Origin: Psychromarinibacter halotolerans | Lineage (GTDB): Bacteria; Pseudomonadota; Alphaproteobacteria; Rhodobacterales; Rhodobacteraceae | DNA: 64,000 nt | Direction of reading: 5' to 3' | Assembly (NCBI RefSeq): GCF_029168315.1 | Contig: NZ_JARGYD010000001.1 | Span: forward strand, 434,001-498,000 | Shown here: in pieces, positions 49,961-58,351 of the stretch | Layout: every line of letters begins with the position of its first letter | How positions within the stretch are numbered: position 1 is the first letter of the stretch | Made by a program: the position numbers and the translations under genes | Notes under the pieces: model-generated | What the model was told of the DNA's origin: nothing | The model's database searches: none | What the model saw: the letters and a program-made list of their open reading frames with translations, nothing else

Positions 49961-49989
49961 TTGACGCGAAGGGTAATGTTGCGCATAAG
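49961..49989 (+). promoter_or_regulatory. Candidate rplU promoter and start of the L21 leader
   Basis: TTGACG (49961-49966), 17-nt spacer, CATAAG (49984-49989). It would give a leader of about 130 nt before the rplU ATG, long enough for r-protein autoregulation. No leader structure could be assigned with certainty. Confidence 0.5.
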
Positions 49990-50127
49990 CGCGGCTCTTG
50001 CGGAGCCTGCTTCGCGAGCGAATATGCAATTACGCCAGTAAGGCGCGCAGTTCGATGGCGGTCCATCAGGGACCCGGAACGCCCCGAAAGGGGGGCCTCA
50101 GGACGCGGTCAAAAAAGGAAGACGACG

Positions 50128-50778
50128 ATGTTTGCGGTCCTTAAGACCGGTGGCAAGCAGTACAAAGTGACCTCGGGCGATGTCCTGCGGGTCGAGAAAC
50201 TGGCTGCCACTGCGGGTGAAACCGTTCAATTCAACGAGATCCTCATGGTCGGCGACAAGGTCGGCGTTCCCTTCGTGGAAGGCGCCGGTGTCCAGGCCGA
50301 GGTGATCGAACAGATCAAGGGTGAGAAAGTCATCCACTATGTGCGCCGTCGCCGGAAGCACAGCTCGAAGCGGACCAAGGGCCACCGCCAGCAGCTTACC
50401 CTGCTGCGCGTGACCGAGATCCTCGATTCGGGCGCCGACAAGTCGGGCATCAAGGCTGCCATCGGCGCCGGTTCCGTGTCGGGTGCCGCCGTTGCCGCCG
50501 CCGCTCCGGCCAAGGCCGAGAAGCCGGCGAAGGCTGCGAAGCCCGCCAAGAAGGCCGAAGCCGCTCCGAAAGCCGAGGGCGCCGACGACCTGAAAAAGCT
50601 GTCGGGCGTGGGCCCGGCGCTTGAGAAGAAGCTGCTGGACGCGGGTGTCACCTCGTTCGCGCAGATCGCCGCCTGGACCGAAGCCGATGTGGCCGAGTTC
50701 GACGAGAAACTGTCGTTCAAGGGTCGTATCGAGCGTGAAGGCTGGGTCGAACAGGCCAAAGAACTGGCCGCTAAGTAA
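50128..50778 (+). CDS. rplU: 50S ribosomal protein L21 with C-terminal helix-hairpin-helix extension
   Basis: 216 aa, twice the usual L21 (about 103 aa). Residues 1-103 are a normal L21 (MFAVLKTGGKQYKV, VHYVRRRRKHSSKRTKGHRQ core). An Ala/Lys/Pro-rich linker (about 115-152) leads to a compact domain DDLKKLSGVGPALEKKLLDAGV with FAQIAAWTEADVAEFDEKL, a helix-hairpin-helix nucleic-acid-binding type. ATG 50128 follows AAGGAAG. rpmA starts 13 nt downstream. Confidence 0.95.
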   Translation: MFAVLKTGGKQYKVTSGDVLRVEKLAATAGETVQFNEILMVGDKVGVPFVEGAGVQAEVIEQIKGEKVIHYVRRRRKHSSKRTKGHRQQLTLLRVTEILDSGADKSGIKAAIGAGSVSGAAVAAAAPAKAEKPAKAAKPAKKAEAAPKAEGADDLKKLSGVGPALEKKLLDAGVTSFAQIAAWTEADVAEFDEKLSFKGRIEREGWVEQAKELAAK

Positions 50779-50791
50779 GGAGAACTGACCA

Positions 50792-51061
50792 ATGGCACAC
50801 AAAAAAGCAGGCGGTAGCTCTCGTAACGGCCGCGACTCTGCGGGCCGTCGTCTTGGCGTGAAACTGTTCGGTGGCCAAGCGGCCATCCCGGGCAACATCA
50901 TCGTGCGTCAGCGCGGCACCAAGTGGTGGCCGGGTGAGGGCGTCGGCATCGGCCGCGACCACACCATCTTTGCGACCGCCGAAGGCAAAGTGACCTTCCA
51001 CAAGGGCCTTAAGGGTCGCACCTTTATTTCGGTGCTCCCGGCGGCCGAGGCTGCTGAATAA
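50792..51061 (+). CDS. rpmA: 50S ribosomal protein L27
   Basis: 89 aa. The N terminus MAHKKAGGSSRNGRDSAGRR reaches the peptidyl-transferase centre and shows no extra cleavable leader. L27 blocks GNIIVRQRGTKWWPGEGVGIGRDHTIFA are complete. The ribosome site AAGGAG is just upstream. Second gene of the rplU-rpmA-GNAT-GNAT-obgE-proBA cluster. Confidence 0.97.
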   Translation: MAHKKAGGSSRNGRDSAGRRLGVKLFGGQAAIPGNIIVRQRGTKWWPGEGVGIGRDHTIFATAEGKVTFHKGLKGRTFISVLPAAEAAE

Positions 51062-51089
51062 GCCGACACCCAGGTTAAAGAAATCTTAA

Positions 51090-51116
51090 GGGGGATCGGC
51101 GACAAGCCGGTCCCCC
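51090..51116 (+). terminator. Stem-loop after rpmA
   Basis: An 11-bp stem GGGGGATCGGC (51090-51100) / GCCGGTCCCCC (51106-51116) with GACAA loop, including one G-T pair. There is only a weak T tract (GTTTC), so it may attenuate rather than stop transcription into the acetyltransferase genes. Confidence 0.6.
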
Positions 51117-51190
51117 GCGGCGTTTCAAGGACCCAAGGGGGAGGGGCCAAGAGAAGCCGGTTTTCATCACTGCATCCCGGGGAGGAGCAG

Positions 51191-51733
51191 ATGAAGTTCG
51201 AGAAAGTTATTGAACAGCCCGTCATTCCGGCGGAACGGTTCCTTCTGCGGCCGCTGCGGCGGTCCGACGTGGGCCTGCTGAACCTTTACGCCGGCGACGA
51301 ACGCGTTGCCCGCAACACCACGTCCATCCCGCACCCGCTGCCGCCCGGCACGTCGGAAAACTTCGTCGCGCGCAATCTTGCCGACGACAGGACCGAAGAC
51401 GTGTGGGCGATGGACGGCACCGCGTCCGGCCTGTCGGAACTGTTGGGCGTGATCAGCCTGAAGCGGATGGACCGCGAACAGTCCGAGATCGGGTACTGGG
51501 TGGCCCCCGCGTTCTGGAACACCGGCGTCGCGACCGAAGCGGTCGATGCGCTGGTGGCCGCGAACCCACAAGCCAACCGCACGATGTTCGCCGCGATGTT
51601 TCAGGACAACCCGGCCTCGGCCAAGGTTCTGACCCACGCCGGTTTCGAGTACATCGGCGACGCCGAGGCGTTCTCTGTCGCGCGCAACGCGACCGTCCCA
51701 ACCTGGACATACCTGCGGAAGCTGGACCGATGA
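51191..51733 (+). CDS. GNAT family N-acetyltransferase (RimJ/RimL-like)
   Basis: 180 aa. The N-terminal strand AERFLLRPLRRSDVGLLN is typical of Rim-like acetyltransferases. The acetyl-CoA region is EIGYWVAPAFWNTGVATEAVDALV, followed by NPASAKVLTHAGFEYIG. The substrate is unknown; the neighbourhood of r-protein and Obg genes makes a ribosomal protein or amino-glycoside-like substrate thinkable but unproven. ATG 51191 follows GGAGGAG. The stop overlaps the next GNAT gene by 4 nt. Confidence 0.88.
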   Translation: MKFEKVIEQPVIPAERFLLRPLRRSDVGLLNLYAGDERVARNTTSIPHPLPPGTSENFVARNLADDRTEDVWAMDGTASGLSELLGVISLKRMDREQSEIGYWVAPAFWNTGVATEAVDALVAANPQANRTMFAAMFQDNPASAKVLTHAGFEYIGDAEAFSVARNATVPTWTYLRKLDR

Positions 51734-52242
51734 TCCCCGAGATACGGACGGACCGGCTGCTTTTGCGCCGGCTTCGTCCGGCGGATGCCCCGGCCTTGGC
51801 CGAGGGCATCGCGGAGTATGCCATCGTCAAATGGCTGACTCGCGTGCCGTGGCCCTATACGCTGAAGGATGCGGAAGACTTCGTCGACATGGTCATTGCG
51901 GAAAACGGCGCGCATTACGCCGTGACCGAAGATGACCGCGTGCTGGGCATCGTGTCCACGCAGGATGAACTGGGCTATTGGCTGCGGTCCGACGCGCAGG
52001 GGCGCGGGATCATGTCCGAGGCCGCCGCCGCCGCGACCGATGCGCATTTCGCGTCCGGGGCGGACCGGCTTGTGTCCGGGCATCATCCCGACAACACGCG
52101 GTCGCGCCGGATCCTTCTGAAACTCGGCTTCACCGACACGCACACCGAAACAAAACACTCCCAGTCGCTTGGCCCCGTCACGATTCAACGCATGGCGCTG
52201 ACGGCCGACCACTGGCAACGCTTGAGGCGCGCCGCGGATTGA
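51730..52242 (+). CDS. GNAT family N-acetyltransferase (second tandem copy)
   Basis: 170 aa. IRTDRLLLRRLRPADAPAL at the N terminus, ELGYWLRSDAQGRGIMSEAAAAATD in the acetyl-CoA site with a classical Q/RxxGxG-like QGRGIM loop, and NTRSRRILLKLGFTD near the C terminus. It resembles the upstream enzyme in layout but is clearly diverged, so an old duplication or independent recruitment is possible. ATGA overlap with the first GNAT; 48 nt before obgE. Confidence 0.88.
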   Translation: MIPEIRTDRLLLRRLRPADAPALAEGIAEYAIVKWLTRVPWPYTLKDAEDFVDMVIAENGAHYAVTEDDRVLGIVSTQDELGYWLRSDAQGRGIMSEAAAAATDAHFASGADRLVSGHHPDNTRSRRILLKLGFTDTHTETKHSQSLGPVTIQRMALTADHWQRLRRAAD

Positions 52243-52290
52243 CGTATCCGCAGGGCTCTGACGCACAGCGCGGGAAAGGTGCTTGATACG

Positions 52291-53343
52291 ATGAAATTTC
52301 TCGATCTGGCCAAGGTCTACATTCGCTCCGGCGCGGGCGGCAACGGGGCCGTGTCGTTCCGGCGCGAGAAGTTCGTCGAATACGGCGGACCCGACGGCGG
52401 CGACGGCGGTCGCGGCGGCGACGTCATCGCCGAGGCGGTGGACGGTCTGAACACGCTGATCGACTTCCGCTATCAGCAGCACTTCTTCGCCAAAAACGGG
52501 CAGGGCGGCATGGGCCGTCAGCGCACCGGCAAGGACGGCGACGACATCATCCTGCGCGTGCCGGTCGGCACCGAAATCCTCGACGAGGACGAGGAAACCG
52601 TGCTGGCCGACCTGACCGAGGTGGGTGATCGCGTGCTGCTGGCAAAAGGCGGCAACGGCGGCTTCGGCAACCTGCATTTTTCCAGTTCGACCAACCGTGC
52701 GCCGCGCCACGCCAACCCCGGCCAGCCCGCGATCGAGCGGACGCTGTGGCTGCGGCTGAAGCTGATCGCGGATGTGGGGCTGTTGGGCCTGCCCAACGCG
52801 GGCAAGTCGACCTTCCTTGCCGCAACCTCGAACGCGCGCCCGAAGATCGCCGACTATCCCTTCACCACGCTGCACCCGAACCTTGGCGTTGTGGGCGTCG
52901 ACAACGCGGAATTCGTGGTTGCCGACATCCCCGGCCTGATCGAAGGCGCGCACGAGGGGCGGGGCATCGGCGACCTGTTCCTTGGCCACATCGAACGCTG
53001 TGCGGTCCTGCTGCATCTGGTCGACGGCACCGCCGACGAGGTGGCCGAGGATTACCAGACCATCATCACCGAGCTGGAAGCCTACGGCGAAGGGCTGGCC
53101 GACAAGCCGCGCATCACGGCGCTGAACAAGATCGACTCGCTGGACGACGAACTGCGCGAGATGCAGCGCGAGGCGCTGGAAGAGGCGGTCGGCGGTCCGG
53201 TCATGATGATGTCCGGCGTCAGCGGCGAGGGGCTGACCGACGTGTTGCGTGCGCTGAAGGCAGAGATCGACGACAACCGTCTGCGTTACAAGAAGGCGGA
53301 GGAAGCCGAAGACGACGAGGAGGACGGGTCGTGGCATCCGTGA
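52291..53343 (+). CDS. obgE: GTPase ObgE/CgtA
   Basis: 350 aa ribosome-assembly and stringent-response GTPase. The Gly-rich Obg fold is at residues 1-158 (MKFLDLAKVYIRSGAGGNG, YGGPDGGDGG). The G domain has G1 GLPNAGKST, G3 ADIPGLIEGA and G4 NKID. An acidic tail (AEEAEDDEEDG) replaces the OCT domain of Gram-positive forms. ATG 52291 is the canonical start; GTG 52279 is in frame upstream. The 3' end overlaps proB. Confidence 0.96.
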   Translation: MKFLDLAKVYIRSGAGGNGAVSFRREKFVEYGGPDGGDGGRGGDVIAEAVDGLNTLIDFRYQQHFFAKNGQGGMGRQRTGKDGDDIILRVPVGTEILDEDEETVLADLTEVGDRVLLAKGGNGGFGNLHFSSSTNRAPRHANPGQPAIERTLWLRLKLIADVGLLGLPNAGKSTFLAATSNARPKIADYPFTTLHPNLGVVGVDNAEFVVADIPGLIEGAHEGRGIGDLFLGHIERCAVLLHLVDGTADEVAEDYQTIITELEAYGEGLADKPRITALNKIDSLDDELREMQREALEEAVGGPVMMMSGVSGEGLTDVLRALKAEIDDNRLRYKKAEEAEDDEEDGSWHP

Positions 53344-54434
53344 CCGGCGCGGACTGCGTCGTCGTCAAGATCGGATCGGCGCTGCTGGTCGACACTACGA
53401 CCGGCGCCTTGAAACACGACTGGCTGGAAGGGCTTGCCGCCGACGTCGCGATGCTGAAGGCGCGCGGCACGGACGTGATCCTTGTATCGTCGGGCTCGAT
53501 TGCGCTTGGCCGGTCGGTCCTGTCGCTGGGCAACGGCACGCTGGCGCTGGAACAGTCGCAGGCCGCCGCCGCCGTCGGGCAGATCCGGCTGGCACGGGCC
53601 TATGAAGAGGTGTTGCAGCCGCACGGGCTGACCACCGCGCAGGTGCTGCTGACGCTGGAGGACACCACCGACCGCCGCCGCTATCTGAACTCGCGCGCGA
53701 CGCTGTCGCAGCTTGTGAAGCTGGGCGTGGTGCCGATCGTGAACGAGAACGACACCGTCGCCACGGACGAGATCCGCTATGGCGACAATGACCGTCTGGC
53801 CGCGCAGATCGCGGTGACGGTGGGCGCTGACGTGCTGGTTCTGCTGTCCGATGTCGATGGCTTCTATTCCGGCAACCCTCGCGTCGATCCGACCGCCAAG
53901 CGGTTCGACGTGATCGACCACATCACCCCCGAGATCGAAGCGATGGCGGGCGATGCCGGGTCGGGCCTTTCGAAAGGCGGCATGAAAACCAAGGTGATGG
54001 CCGCGCGCACCGCGACCCACGCGGGCTGTGCGATGGCGATCACCGAAGGATCGGCCGTGCGGCCGTTGCAGGCGTTGGAAAACGGCGCGCCCGCGACGTG
54101 GTTCCTGGCCGAAGGCGACCCGCAAGCGGCTCGCAAACGCTGGATCGCGGCGATGAAGCCGCGCGGGCGCATCGTGGTCGACGCCGGCGCGGCGGGGGCG
54201 CTGGCGCGCGGCAAGTCGCTGCTGCCGGCGGGCGTCGTACAGGTCGAGGGCGTCTTCGGTCGCGGCGAAGCGGTCGAGATTTCCGGCCCCGAAGGCGCGC
54301 TGGCGCGCGGGCTGACGCGCTATACCTCGGAAGAGGCGGCGTTGATCGCGGGGCGGCAATCGGGTGACATCGAGGCGGTGCTGGGCTATCCGGGCCGCGC
54401 GGCGCTGGTGCACCGGGACGACATGGCCACTTGA
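53331..54434 (+). CDS. proB: Glutamate 5-kinase ProB
   Basis: 367 aa. First step of proline synthesis, phosphorylating glutamate. The amino-acid kinase domain (about 1-260) begins CVVVKIGSALLV and includes SSGSIALG, NENDTVATDEIRYGDNDRLAA and KGGMKTKVMAA. The PUA domain (about 275-360) follows, starting RGRIVVDAGAAGALARGKSLLPAGV. GTG 53331 was chosen because GAGGAGGA ends 6 nt upstream; it overlaps obgE by 13 nt. GTG 53340 is an alternative. Confidence 0.95.
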   Translation: MASVTGADCVVVKIGSALLVDTTTGALKHDWLEGLAADVAMLKARGTDVILVSSGSIALGRSVLSLGNGTLALEQSQAAAAVGQIRLARAYEEVLQPHGLTTAQVLLTLEDTTDRRRYLNSRATLSQLVKLGVVPIVNENDTVATDEIRYGDNDRLAAQIAVTVGADVLVLLSDVDGFYSGNPRVDPTAKRFDVIDHITPEIEAMAGDAGSGLSKGGMKTKVMAARTATHAGCAMAITEGSAVRPLQALENGAPATWFLAEGDPQAARKRWIAAMKPRGRIVVDAGAAGALARGKSLLPAGVVQVEGVFGRGEAVEISGPEGALARGLTRYTSEEAALIAGRQSGDIEAVLGYPGRAALVHRDDMAT

Positions 54435-54482
54435 GGTGGCTGAATTTACTGGGAAATTCTCAAGGACAAGACGGAGGCGAAG

Positions 54483-55745
54483 ATGAAGGATCTCGACGAT
54501 ATCCATCAGGTGATGACCGACCTGGGCCGCCGCGCCCGGGCCGCTGCTGCCGAGCTTGCCTTCGCCCCAGCCAAGGCCAAGACCGCCGCGCTGAACGCTG
54601 CTGCCGATGCCGTCTGGGCACGGCGTGCCGAGATCATCGAGGCGAACGCCAAGGACATGGACTTCGGCACCGAGAAGGGCCTGACCAAGGCGATGCTCGA
54701 CCGGCTGATGCTGGACGAGGCGCGGATCGCTGGCATCGTCGAGGGGCTGCGCGCCGTGGCGGGGCAGGACGACCCGGTGGGCGAGGTGCTGGCCGAGTGG
54801 GATCGCCCCACGGGCCTGCACATCCAGCGCGTGCGCACGCCGCTGGGTGTGATCGGCGTGATCTATGAAAGCCGTCCGAACGTGACCGCCGACGCGGGCG
54901 CGCTGTGCCTGAAGGCGGGCAACGCGGTGATCCTGCGCGGCGGGTCGGAAAGTTTTCACTCGTCCGGCGCGATCCATGCCTGCCTTGTCGAAGGGCTGAA
55001 GGCCGCCGGTCTGCCCGAGGATGCGATCCTGCGGGTGCCGACGCGCGACCGCGCCGCCGTGTCCGAGATGCTGACGATGACCGATTACATCGACGTCATC
55101 GTCCCGCGGGGCGGCAAGGGGCTGGTCGGGCTGGTGCAGCGCGAGGCGCGCGTGCCGGTCTTTGCCCACCTTGAGGGGATCGTGCACATCTACGTCGACA
55201 AGGCCGCCGACCCGGCCAAGGCGATGGACGTGGTGCTGAACGCCAAGACCCGGCGCACCGGGATCTGCGGCGCGGCGGAATGCCTGCTGATCCATCGCGA
55301 TCTGGCCGACACGCTGGGCGCGGATCTGGTGCGGATGCTGGTCGAGGCCGGGGTGCGCGTCCACGCCGCGCCCGAACTGGCGGTCGAGGGCACCGTGCCC
55401 GCCACCGACGAGGATTGGGGGCGCGAGTACCTCGACATGGACATCGCCGCGAAGGTGGTGGACGACATCGACGTCGCGATGGACCACATCCGGCAGTACG
55501 GGTCGAACCACACCGACGCCATCCTGACCGAGGACGACGAAGCGGCGGCGCGGTTCTTCCAGCGGCTCGATTCCGCGATCCTGATGCGCAACGCCTCGAC
55601 CCAGTTCGCGGACGGTGGCGAGTTCGGGATGGGGGCAGAGATCGGCATCGCCACCGGCAAGATGCACGCGCGCGGCCCGGTGGGCGCGGCGCAGCTGACC
55701 TCGTTCAAGTACCTTGTGAGCGGCGACGGAACGACCCGCGCCTAG
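54483..55745 (+). CDS. proA: Glutamate-5-semialdehyde dehydrogenase (gamma-glutamyl phosphate reductase) ProA
   Basis: 420 aa. Second step of proline synthesis, reducing glutamyl phosphate with NADPH. The aldehyde-dehydrogenase fold has nucleophile C262 in TGICGAAECLL, the YESRPNVTADAGALCLKAGN block and the C-terminal FGMGAEIGIATGKMHARGP. 48 nt after proB, with the ribosome site ACGGAGG. Closes the rplU-to-proA cluster. Confidence 0.96.
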   Translation: MKDLDDIHQVMTDLGRRARAAAAELAFAPAKAKTAALNAAADAVWARRAEIIEANAKDMDFGTEKGLTKAMLDRLMLDEARIAGIVEGLRAVAGQDDPVGEVLAEWDRPTGLHIQRVRTPLGVIGVIYESRPNVTADAGALCLKAGNAVILRGGSESFHSSGAIHACLVEGLKAAGLPEDAILRVPTRDRAAVSEMLTMTDYIDVIVPRGGKGLVGLVQREARVPVFAHLEGIVHIYVDKAADPAKAMDVVLNAKTRRTGICGAAECLLIHRDLADTLGADLVRMLVEAGVRVHAAPELAVEGTVPATDEDWGREYLDMDIAAKVVDDIDVAMDHIRQYGSNHTDAILTEDDEAAARFFQRLDSAILMRNASTQFADGGEFGMGAEIGIATGKMHARGPVGAAQLTSFKYLVSGDGTTRA

Positions 55746-55786
55746 GCGCGGTCCCGGCACGAACGGGGCGGGCCGGGCGGCCCGTC

Positions 55787-56386
55787 CTAGAACCGCACCG
55801 TCGCGCCCGTTTCGCTAAGCTCGGCGGTCAGGGTCCGGCCAAGCTCTGCGGCGACCAGCGGGGCGAGCAGGAACTGCACCTCTGCCGCCGTCGCGGCCGA
55901 TCCCGCAGCGGGACGCGACAGGGCTTCCCACAGGTTGGGTTCGATCCGCATCCGGTCGGCGGTGGCGGTCAGCCGCCAGCGTGCGTCGTCGCGGGTGACG
56001 CTGACAAAGCCGCCGCGCGGCATCGCGCTTTCAAGGCAGTTCAGCGCAAGGAAGACAAGCTTCACCTCGGCGCGGGGGGCATCGTCTGCGGGGATCCATT
56101 CAACCTCCATCCGGCCGCCGCGCGTCAGTTCGCGCAGGATATGCTGCACCTCCGACGCGCCAAGCGTCTGGTCGGGGGTGGCGGCGCCAAAGGCGACGCG
56201 GAAGAAACCGATCCGGGCGTTGGCGTTTTCGATGCTTTGCGCGATCAGGTCGATTTCGGGCATTGACCCGGCCCCCGACATCGCCAGAAGCTCGACCCCG
56301 TTAGAGATCGCGCCAAGCGGCGAGATCAGGTCGTGGCAGATCCGCGACCCAAGCAGTGCGGTCACATCGGCGACCGCGCGGCTCAT
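55787..56386 (-). CDS. chpT: Histidine phosphotransferase ChpT
   Basis: 199 aa dimeric cytoplasmic phosphotransferase that relays phosphate from CckA to CtrA and CpdR in alphaproteobacteria. The phospho-accepting H18 lies in SRICHDLISPLGAISNGVELL. The degenerate HATPase-like second half (LVFLALNCLESAMPRGG) lacks ATP-binding boxes, as known for ChpT. In Rhodobacterales the CckA-ChpT-CtrA path controls motility and gene transfer agents rather than viability (literature). ATG 56386 is 30 nt from the divergent DUF3553 gene. Confidence 0.9.
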   Translation of the reverse strand: MSRAVADVTALLGSRICHDLISPLGAISNGVELLAMSGAGSMPEIDLIAQSIENANARIGFFRVAFGAATPDQTLGASEVQHILRELTRGGRMEVEWIPADDAPRAEVKLVFLALNCLESAMPRGGFVSVTRDDARWRLTATADRMRIEPNLWEALSRPAAGSAATAAEVQFLLAPLVAAELGRTLTAELSETGATVRF

Positions 56387-56416
56387 GTCAGGCCCCCACG
56401 GGGCGGAAAGGACCGG

Positions 56417-56599
56417 ATGAGCGACATCAACAGCCTGCTGGAACCCGGAATGCTGGTTCGCAATCCCGGGCAGCCGGATTGGGGACTTGGGCAGGTCCAG
56501 TCCAATATCGGGGGCCGCATCACTGTCAATTTCGAGCACCAAGGCAAGGTCGTGATAGACGGACGCCAGGTGGACCTGATGCCTGTCTTCGATGAATGA
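56417..56599 (+). CDS. DUF3553 small protein
   Basis: 60 aa. A KOW/CarD-like small beta domain: LLEPGMLVRNPGQPDWGLGQVQS, then GGRITVNFEHQGKVVID. It resembles the beta-barrel found at the C terminus of some DNA helicases, so a nucleic-acid or polymerase contact is possible (inference). ATG 56417 follows GGAAAGGACCGG. Divergent from chpT and 105 nt before olsB. Confidence 0.85.
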   Translation: MSDINSLLEPGMLVRNPGQPDWGLGQVQSNIGGRITVNFEHQGKVVIDGRQVDLMPVFDE

Positions 56600-56704
56600 T
56601 CCGCTGCCGAGGCTATCGCCGAAAAAGGTTAATAGATCCCTAAGATCGGCGGCGGCGCGGCAATTTCTTGCGCTTTGCGGGTGCGCGGCTGTACAAGCCC
56701 GCCG

Positions 56705-57508
56705 ATGACTGCGAACACGACCTTCCGCGCCGGGCAAGGGCCGACGACCGCGCCAACCTTCGAGGTCCGGCTGGCGCGCGACGCCGACGACCTGCGCGCG
56801 GCCCAGTCGCTGCGCTATGACGTCTTCGTCGAGGAACTCGGCGGCAGCGGTGCGATGGTCGACCACGACGCCCGCCTTGAACGTGACGAGTTCGACGCCC
56901 ATGCCGATCACCTTCTGCTGTTCGATCACGCCCGCAAGGGGGCGCCGGTGGTGGGCGTCTATCGCCTGATCCGGGACGATCAGGCGGACCGGTTCGGGCG
57001 GTTCTATTCCGAAACCGAATACGACCTGTCGGTACTTCGGCGCTCGGGGCGCCGGTTGCTGGAACTTGGCCGGTCCTGCCTGCACGCCGACTATCGCGGC
57101 GGGTCCGCGATGTACGAGCTGTGGAACGGGCTGGCCGACTACGTGCAGGCGCACCGGGTCGACCTGCTGTTCGGCACCGCATCCTTCCACGGCACCGACG
57201 CGGGCCGTCTGGCGCCTGCGTTGTCGCTGCTGCACCATCGCCACCTTGCACCGCCCGAGCTTCGGGCGCGGGCGCGGCCCGACCATTTCCAGTCGATGAA
57301 CCTGATGGCCGAGGACGACATCGACCGGCTTGCGGCGATGAAATCGGTCCCGGCGCTGATCAAGGCCTACCTGCGGCTTGGCGGCACAGTGGGCGAGGGC
57401 GCGTGGATCGACCACGCTTTCAACACCACCGACGTTCTTCTGATCATGGACACCGCGCGGCTAAACGAGACGCGCCGCGCGATCTACACCGGCGGGCGGG
57501 CACGGTGA
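56705..57508 (+). CDS. olsB: L-ornithine N(alpha)-acyltransferase OlsB
   Basis: 267 aa GNAT-fold enzyme that adds a 3-hydroxyacyl group from ACP to ornithine, giving lyso-ornithine lipid. Typical blocks: AAQSLRYDVFVEELGG, HADHLLLFDH, LELGRSCLHADYRGGSAMYELWNGLADYV and FGTASFHGTD. A phosphate-free membrane lipid pathway when completed by OlsA, encoded next (GTGA overlap of 4 nt). ATG 56705 was chosen at the conserved start; ATG 56675 is less likely. Confidence 0.92.
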   Translation: MTANTTFRAGQGPTTAPTFEVRLARDADDLRAAQSLRYDVFVEELGGSGAMVDHDARLERDEFDAHADHLLLFDHARKGAPVVGVYRLIRDDQADRFGRFYSETEYDLSVLRRSGRRLLELGRSCLHADYRGGSAMYELWNGLADYVQAHRVDLLFGTASFHGTDAGRLAPALSLLHHRHLAPPELRARARPDHFQSMNLMAEDDIDRLAAMKSVPALIKAYLRLGGTVGEGAWIDHAFNTTDVLLIMDTARLNETRRAIYTGGRAR

Positions 57509-58347
57509 GACCCCCGGTCACCGTAACATGGCGGTCCGAGGACGAGCCGGCGCCGGGGCCGATCTCGGGCGCGGGGTGGCTGCGGGTCACTGGCCGGGGC
57601 CTTGTGCTGACGGGTATGATCGGCGTCGGGCTGGTGATCCTTGGCGCGCTGCGGCTGGCCGAGATCGTTCTGCGCGGCGGTGCGCGGGTCTGGTCGCCGG
57701 TCCCGGTGCAGGTCTTCTCGCGGCTTGCGCTGGCCGTGCTGGGCATGCGGTTGCGGGTACAGGGCCGGCCGATGACCGGGCGGGGCGGCATGGTGGCGAA
57801 CCATGCGTCGTGGCTGGACATCTTCGTTCTGAACGCACCGGCGCAAGTGACCTTCGTGTCGAAATCCGAAGTCGCCAACTGGCCGGGTATCGGCTTTCTG
57901 GCGCGGGCGACGGGCACGATCTTCATCGACCGCAACGCACGCGACGCCGGACGTCAGCGCGACATCCTTGAACGGCATTTGCTGCGCGGCGGGCAACTGG
58001 TGTTCTTCCCGGAAGGCACCTCGACCGACGGAAGGCGCGTTCTTCCTTTCAAGTCAACGCTGTTCGCGGCGTTCTTCACGTCGGGTCTGCCGTCGCACGC
58101 GGCGGTGCAGCCGGTCACGGTCGTCTATGCCGCACCGCGTGGCGAGGACCCGCGATACTATGGCTGGTGGGGCGATATGGACTTCGGGCCGCACATGCTG
58201 AAGCTGCTGGCAGCCCGGCGCGGCGGTGGCGTGACGGTGGTGTATCACGACCCGCTGCGGCTGGCCGACTATCCCGACCGCAAGCAGATGGCCCGCGAAT
58301 GCGAGCGCCGCGTGCGCAGCGGCATGGCGCTGCTGCCGCCGAAGTAG
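57505..58347 (+). CDS. olsA: Lyso-ornithine lipid O-acyltransferase OlsA (PlsC family)
   Basis: 280 aa membrane-associated acyltransferase finishing ornithine lipid. An N-terminal hydrophobic helix (residues about 33-60) is followed by the HX4D motif in NHASWLDIFVLNAP and the phosphate/acceptor block FFPEGTSTDG, then VQPVTVVYAAP. The start is GTG 57505, overlapping the olsB stop. Gene order olsB-olsA is as in Rhodobacter and rhizobia. Confidence 0.92.
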   Translation: MRPPVTVTWRSEDEPAPGPISGAGWLRVTGRGLVLTGMIGVGLVILGALRLAEIVLRGGARVWSPVPVQVFSRLALAVLGMRLRVQGRPMTGRGGMVANHASWLDIFVLNAPAQVTFVSKSEVANWPGIGFLARATGTIFIDRNARDAGRQRDILERHLLRGGQLVFFPEGTSTDGRRVLPFKSTLFAAFFTSGLPSHAAVQPVTVVYAAPRGEDPRYYGWWGDMDFGPHMLKLLAARRGGGVTVVYHDPLRLADYPDRKQMARECERRVRSGMALLPPK

Positions 58348-58351
58348 CGCG

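Noticed and set aside
51191..52242. Frameshifted single acetyltransferase
   Set aside because: Each frame contains its own full set of GNAT motifs and a proper start, so these are two genes.
52746..53330. In-frame extension of proB back into obgE
   Set aside because: The extension is an off-frame read of obgE and would place Arg-rich nonsense before the conserved kinase start; GTG 53331 has an ideal ribosome site.
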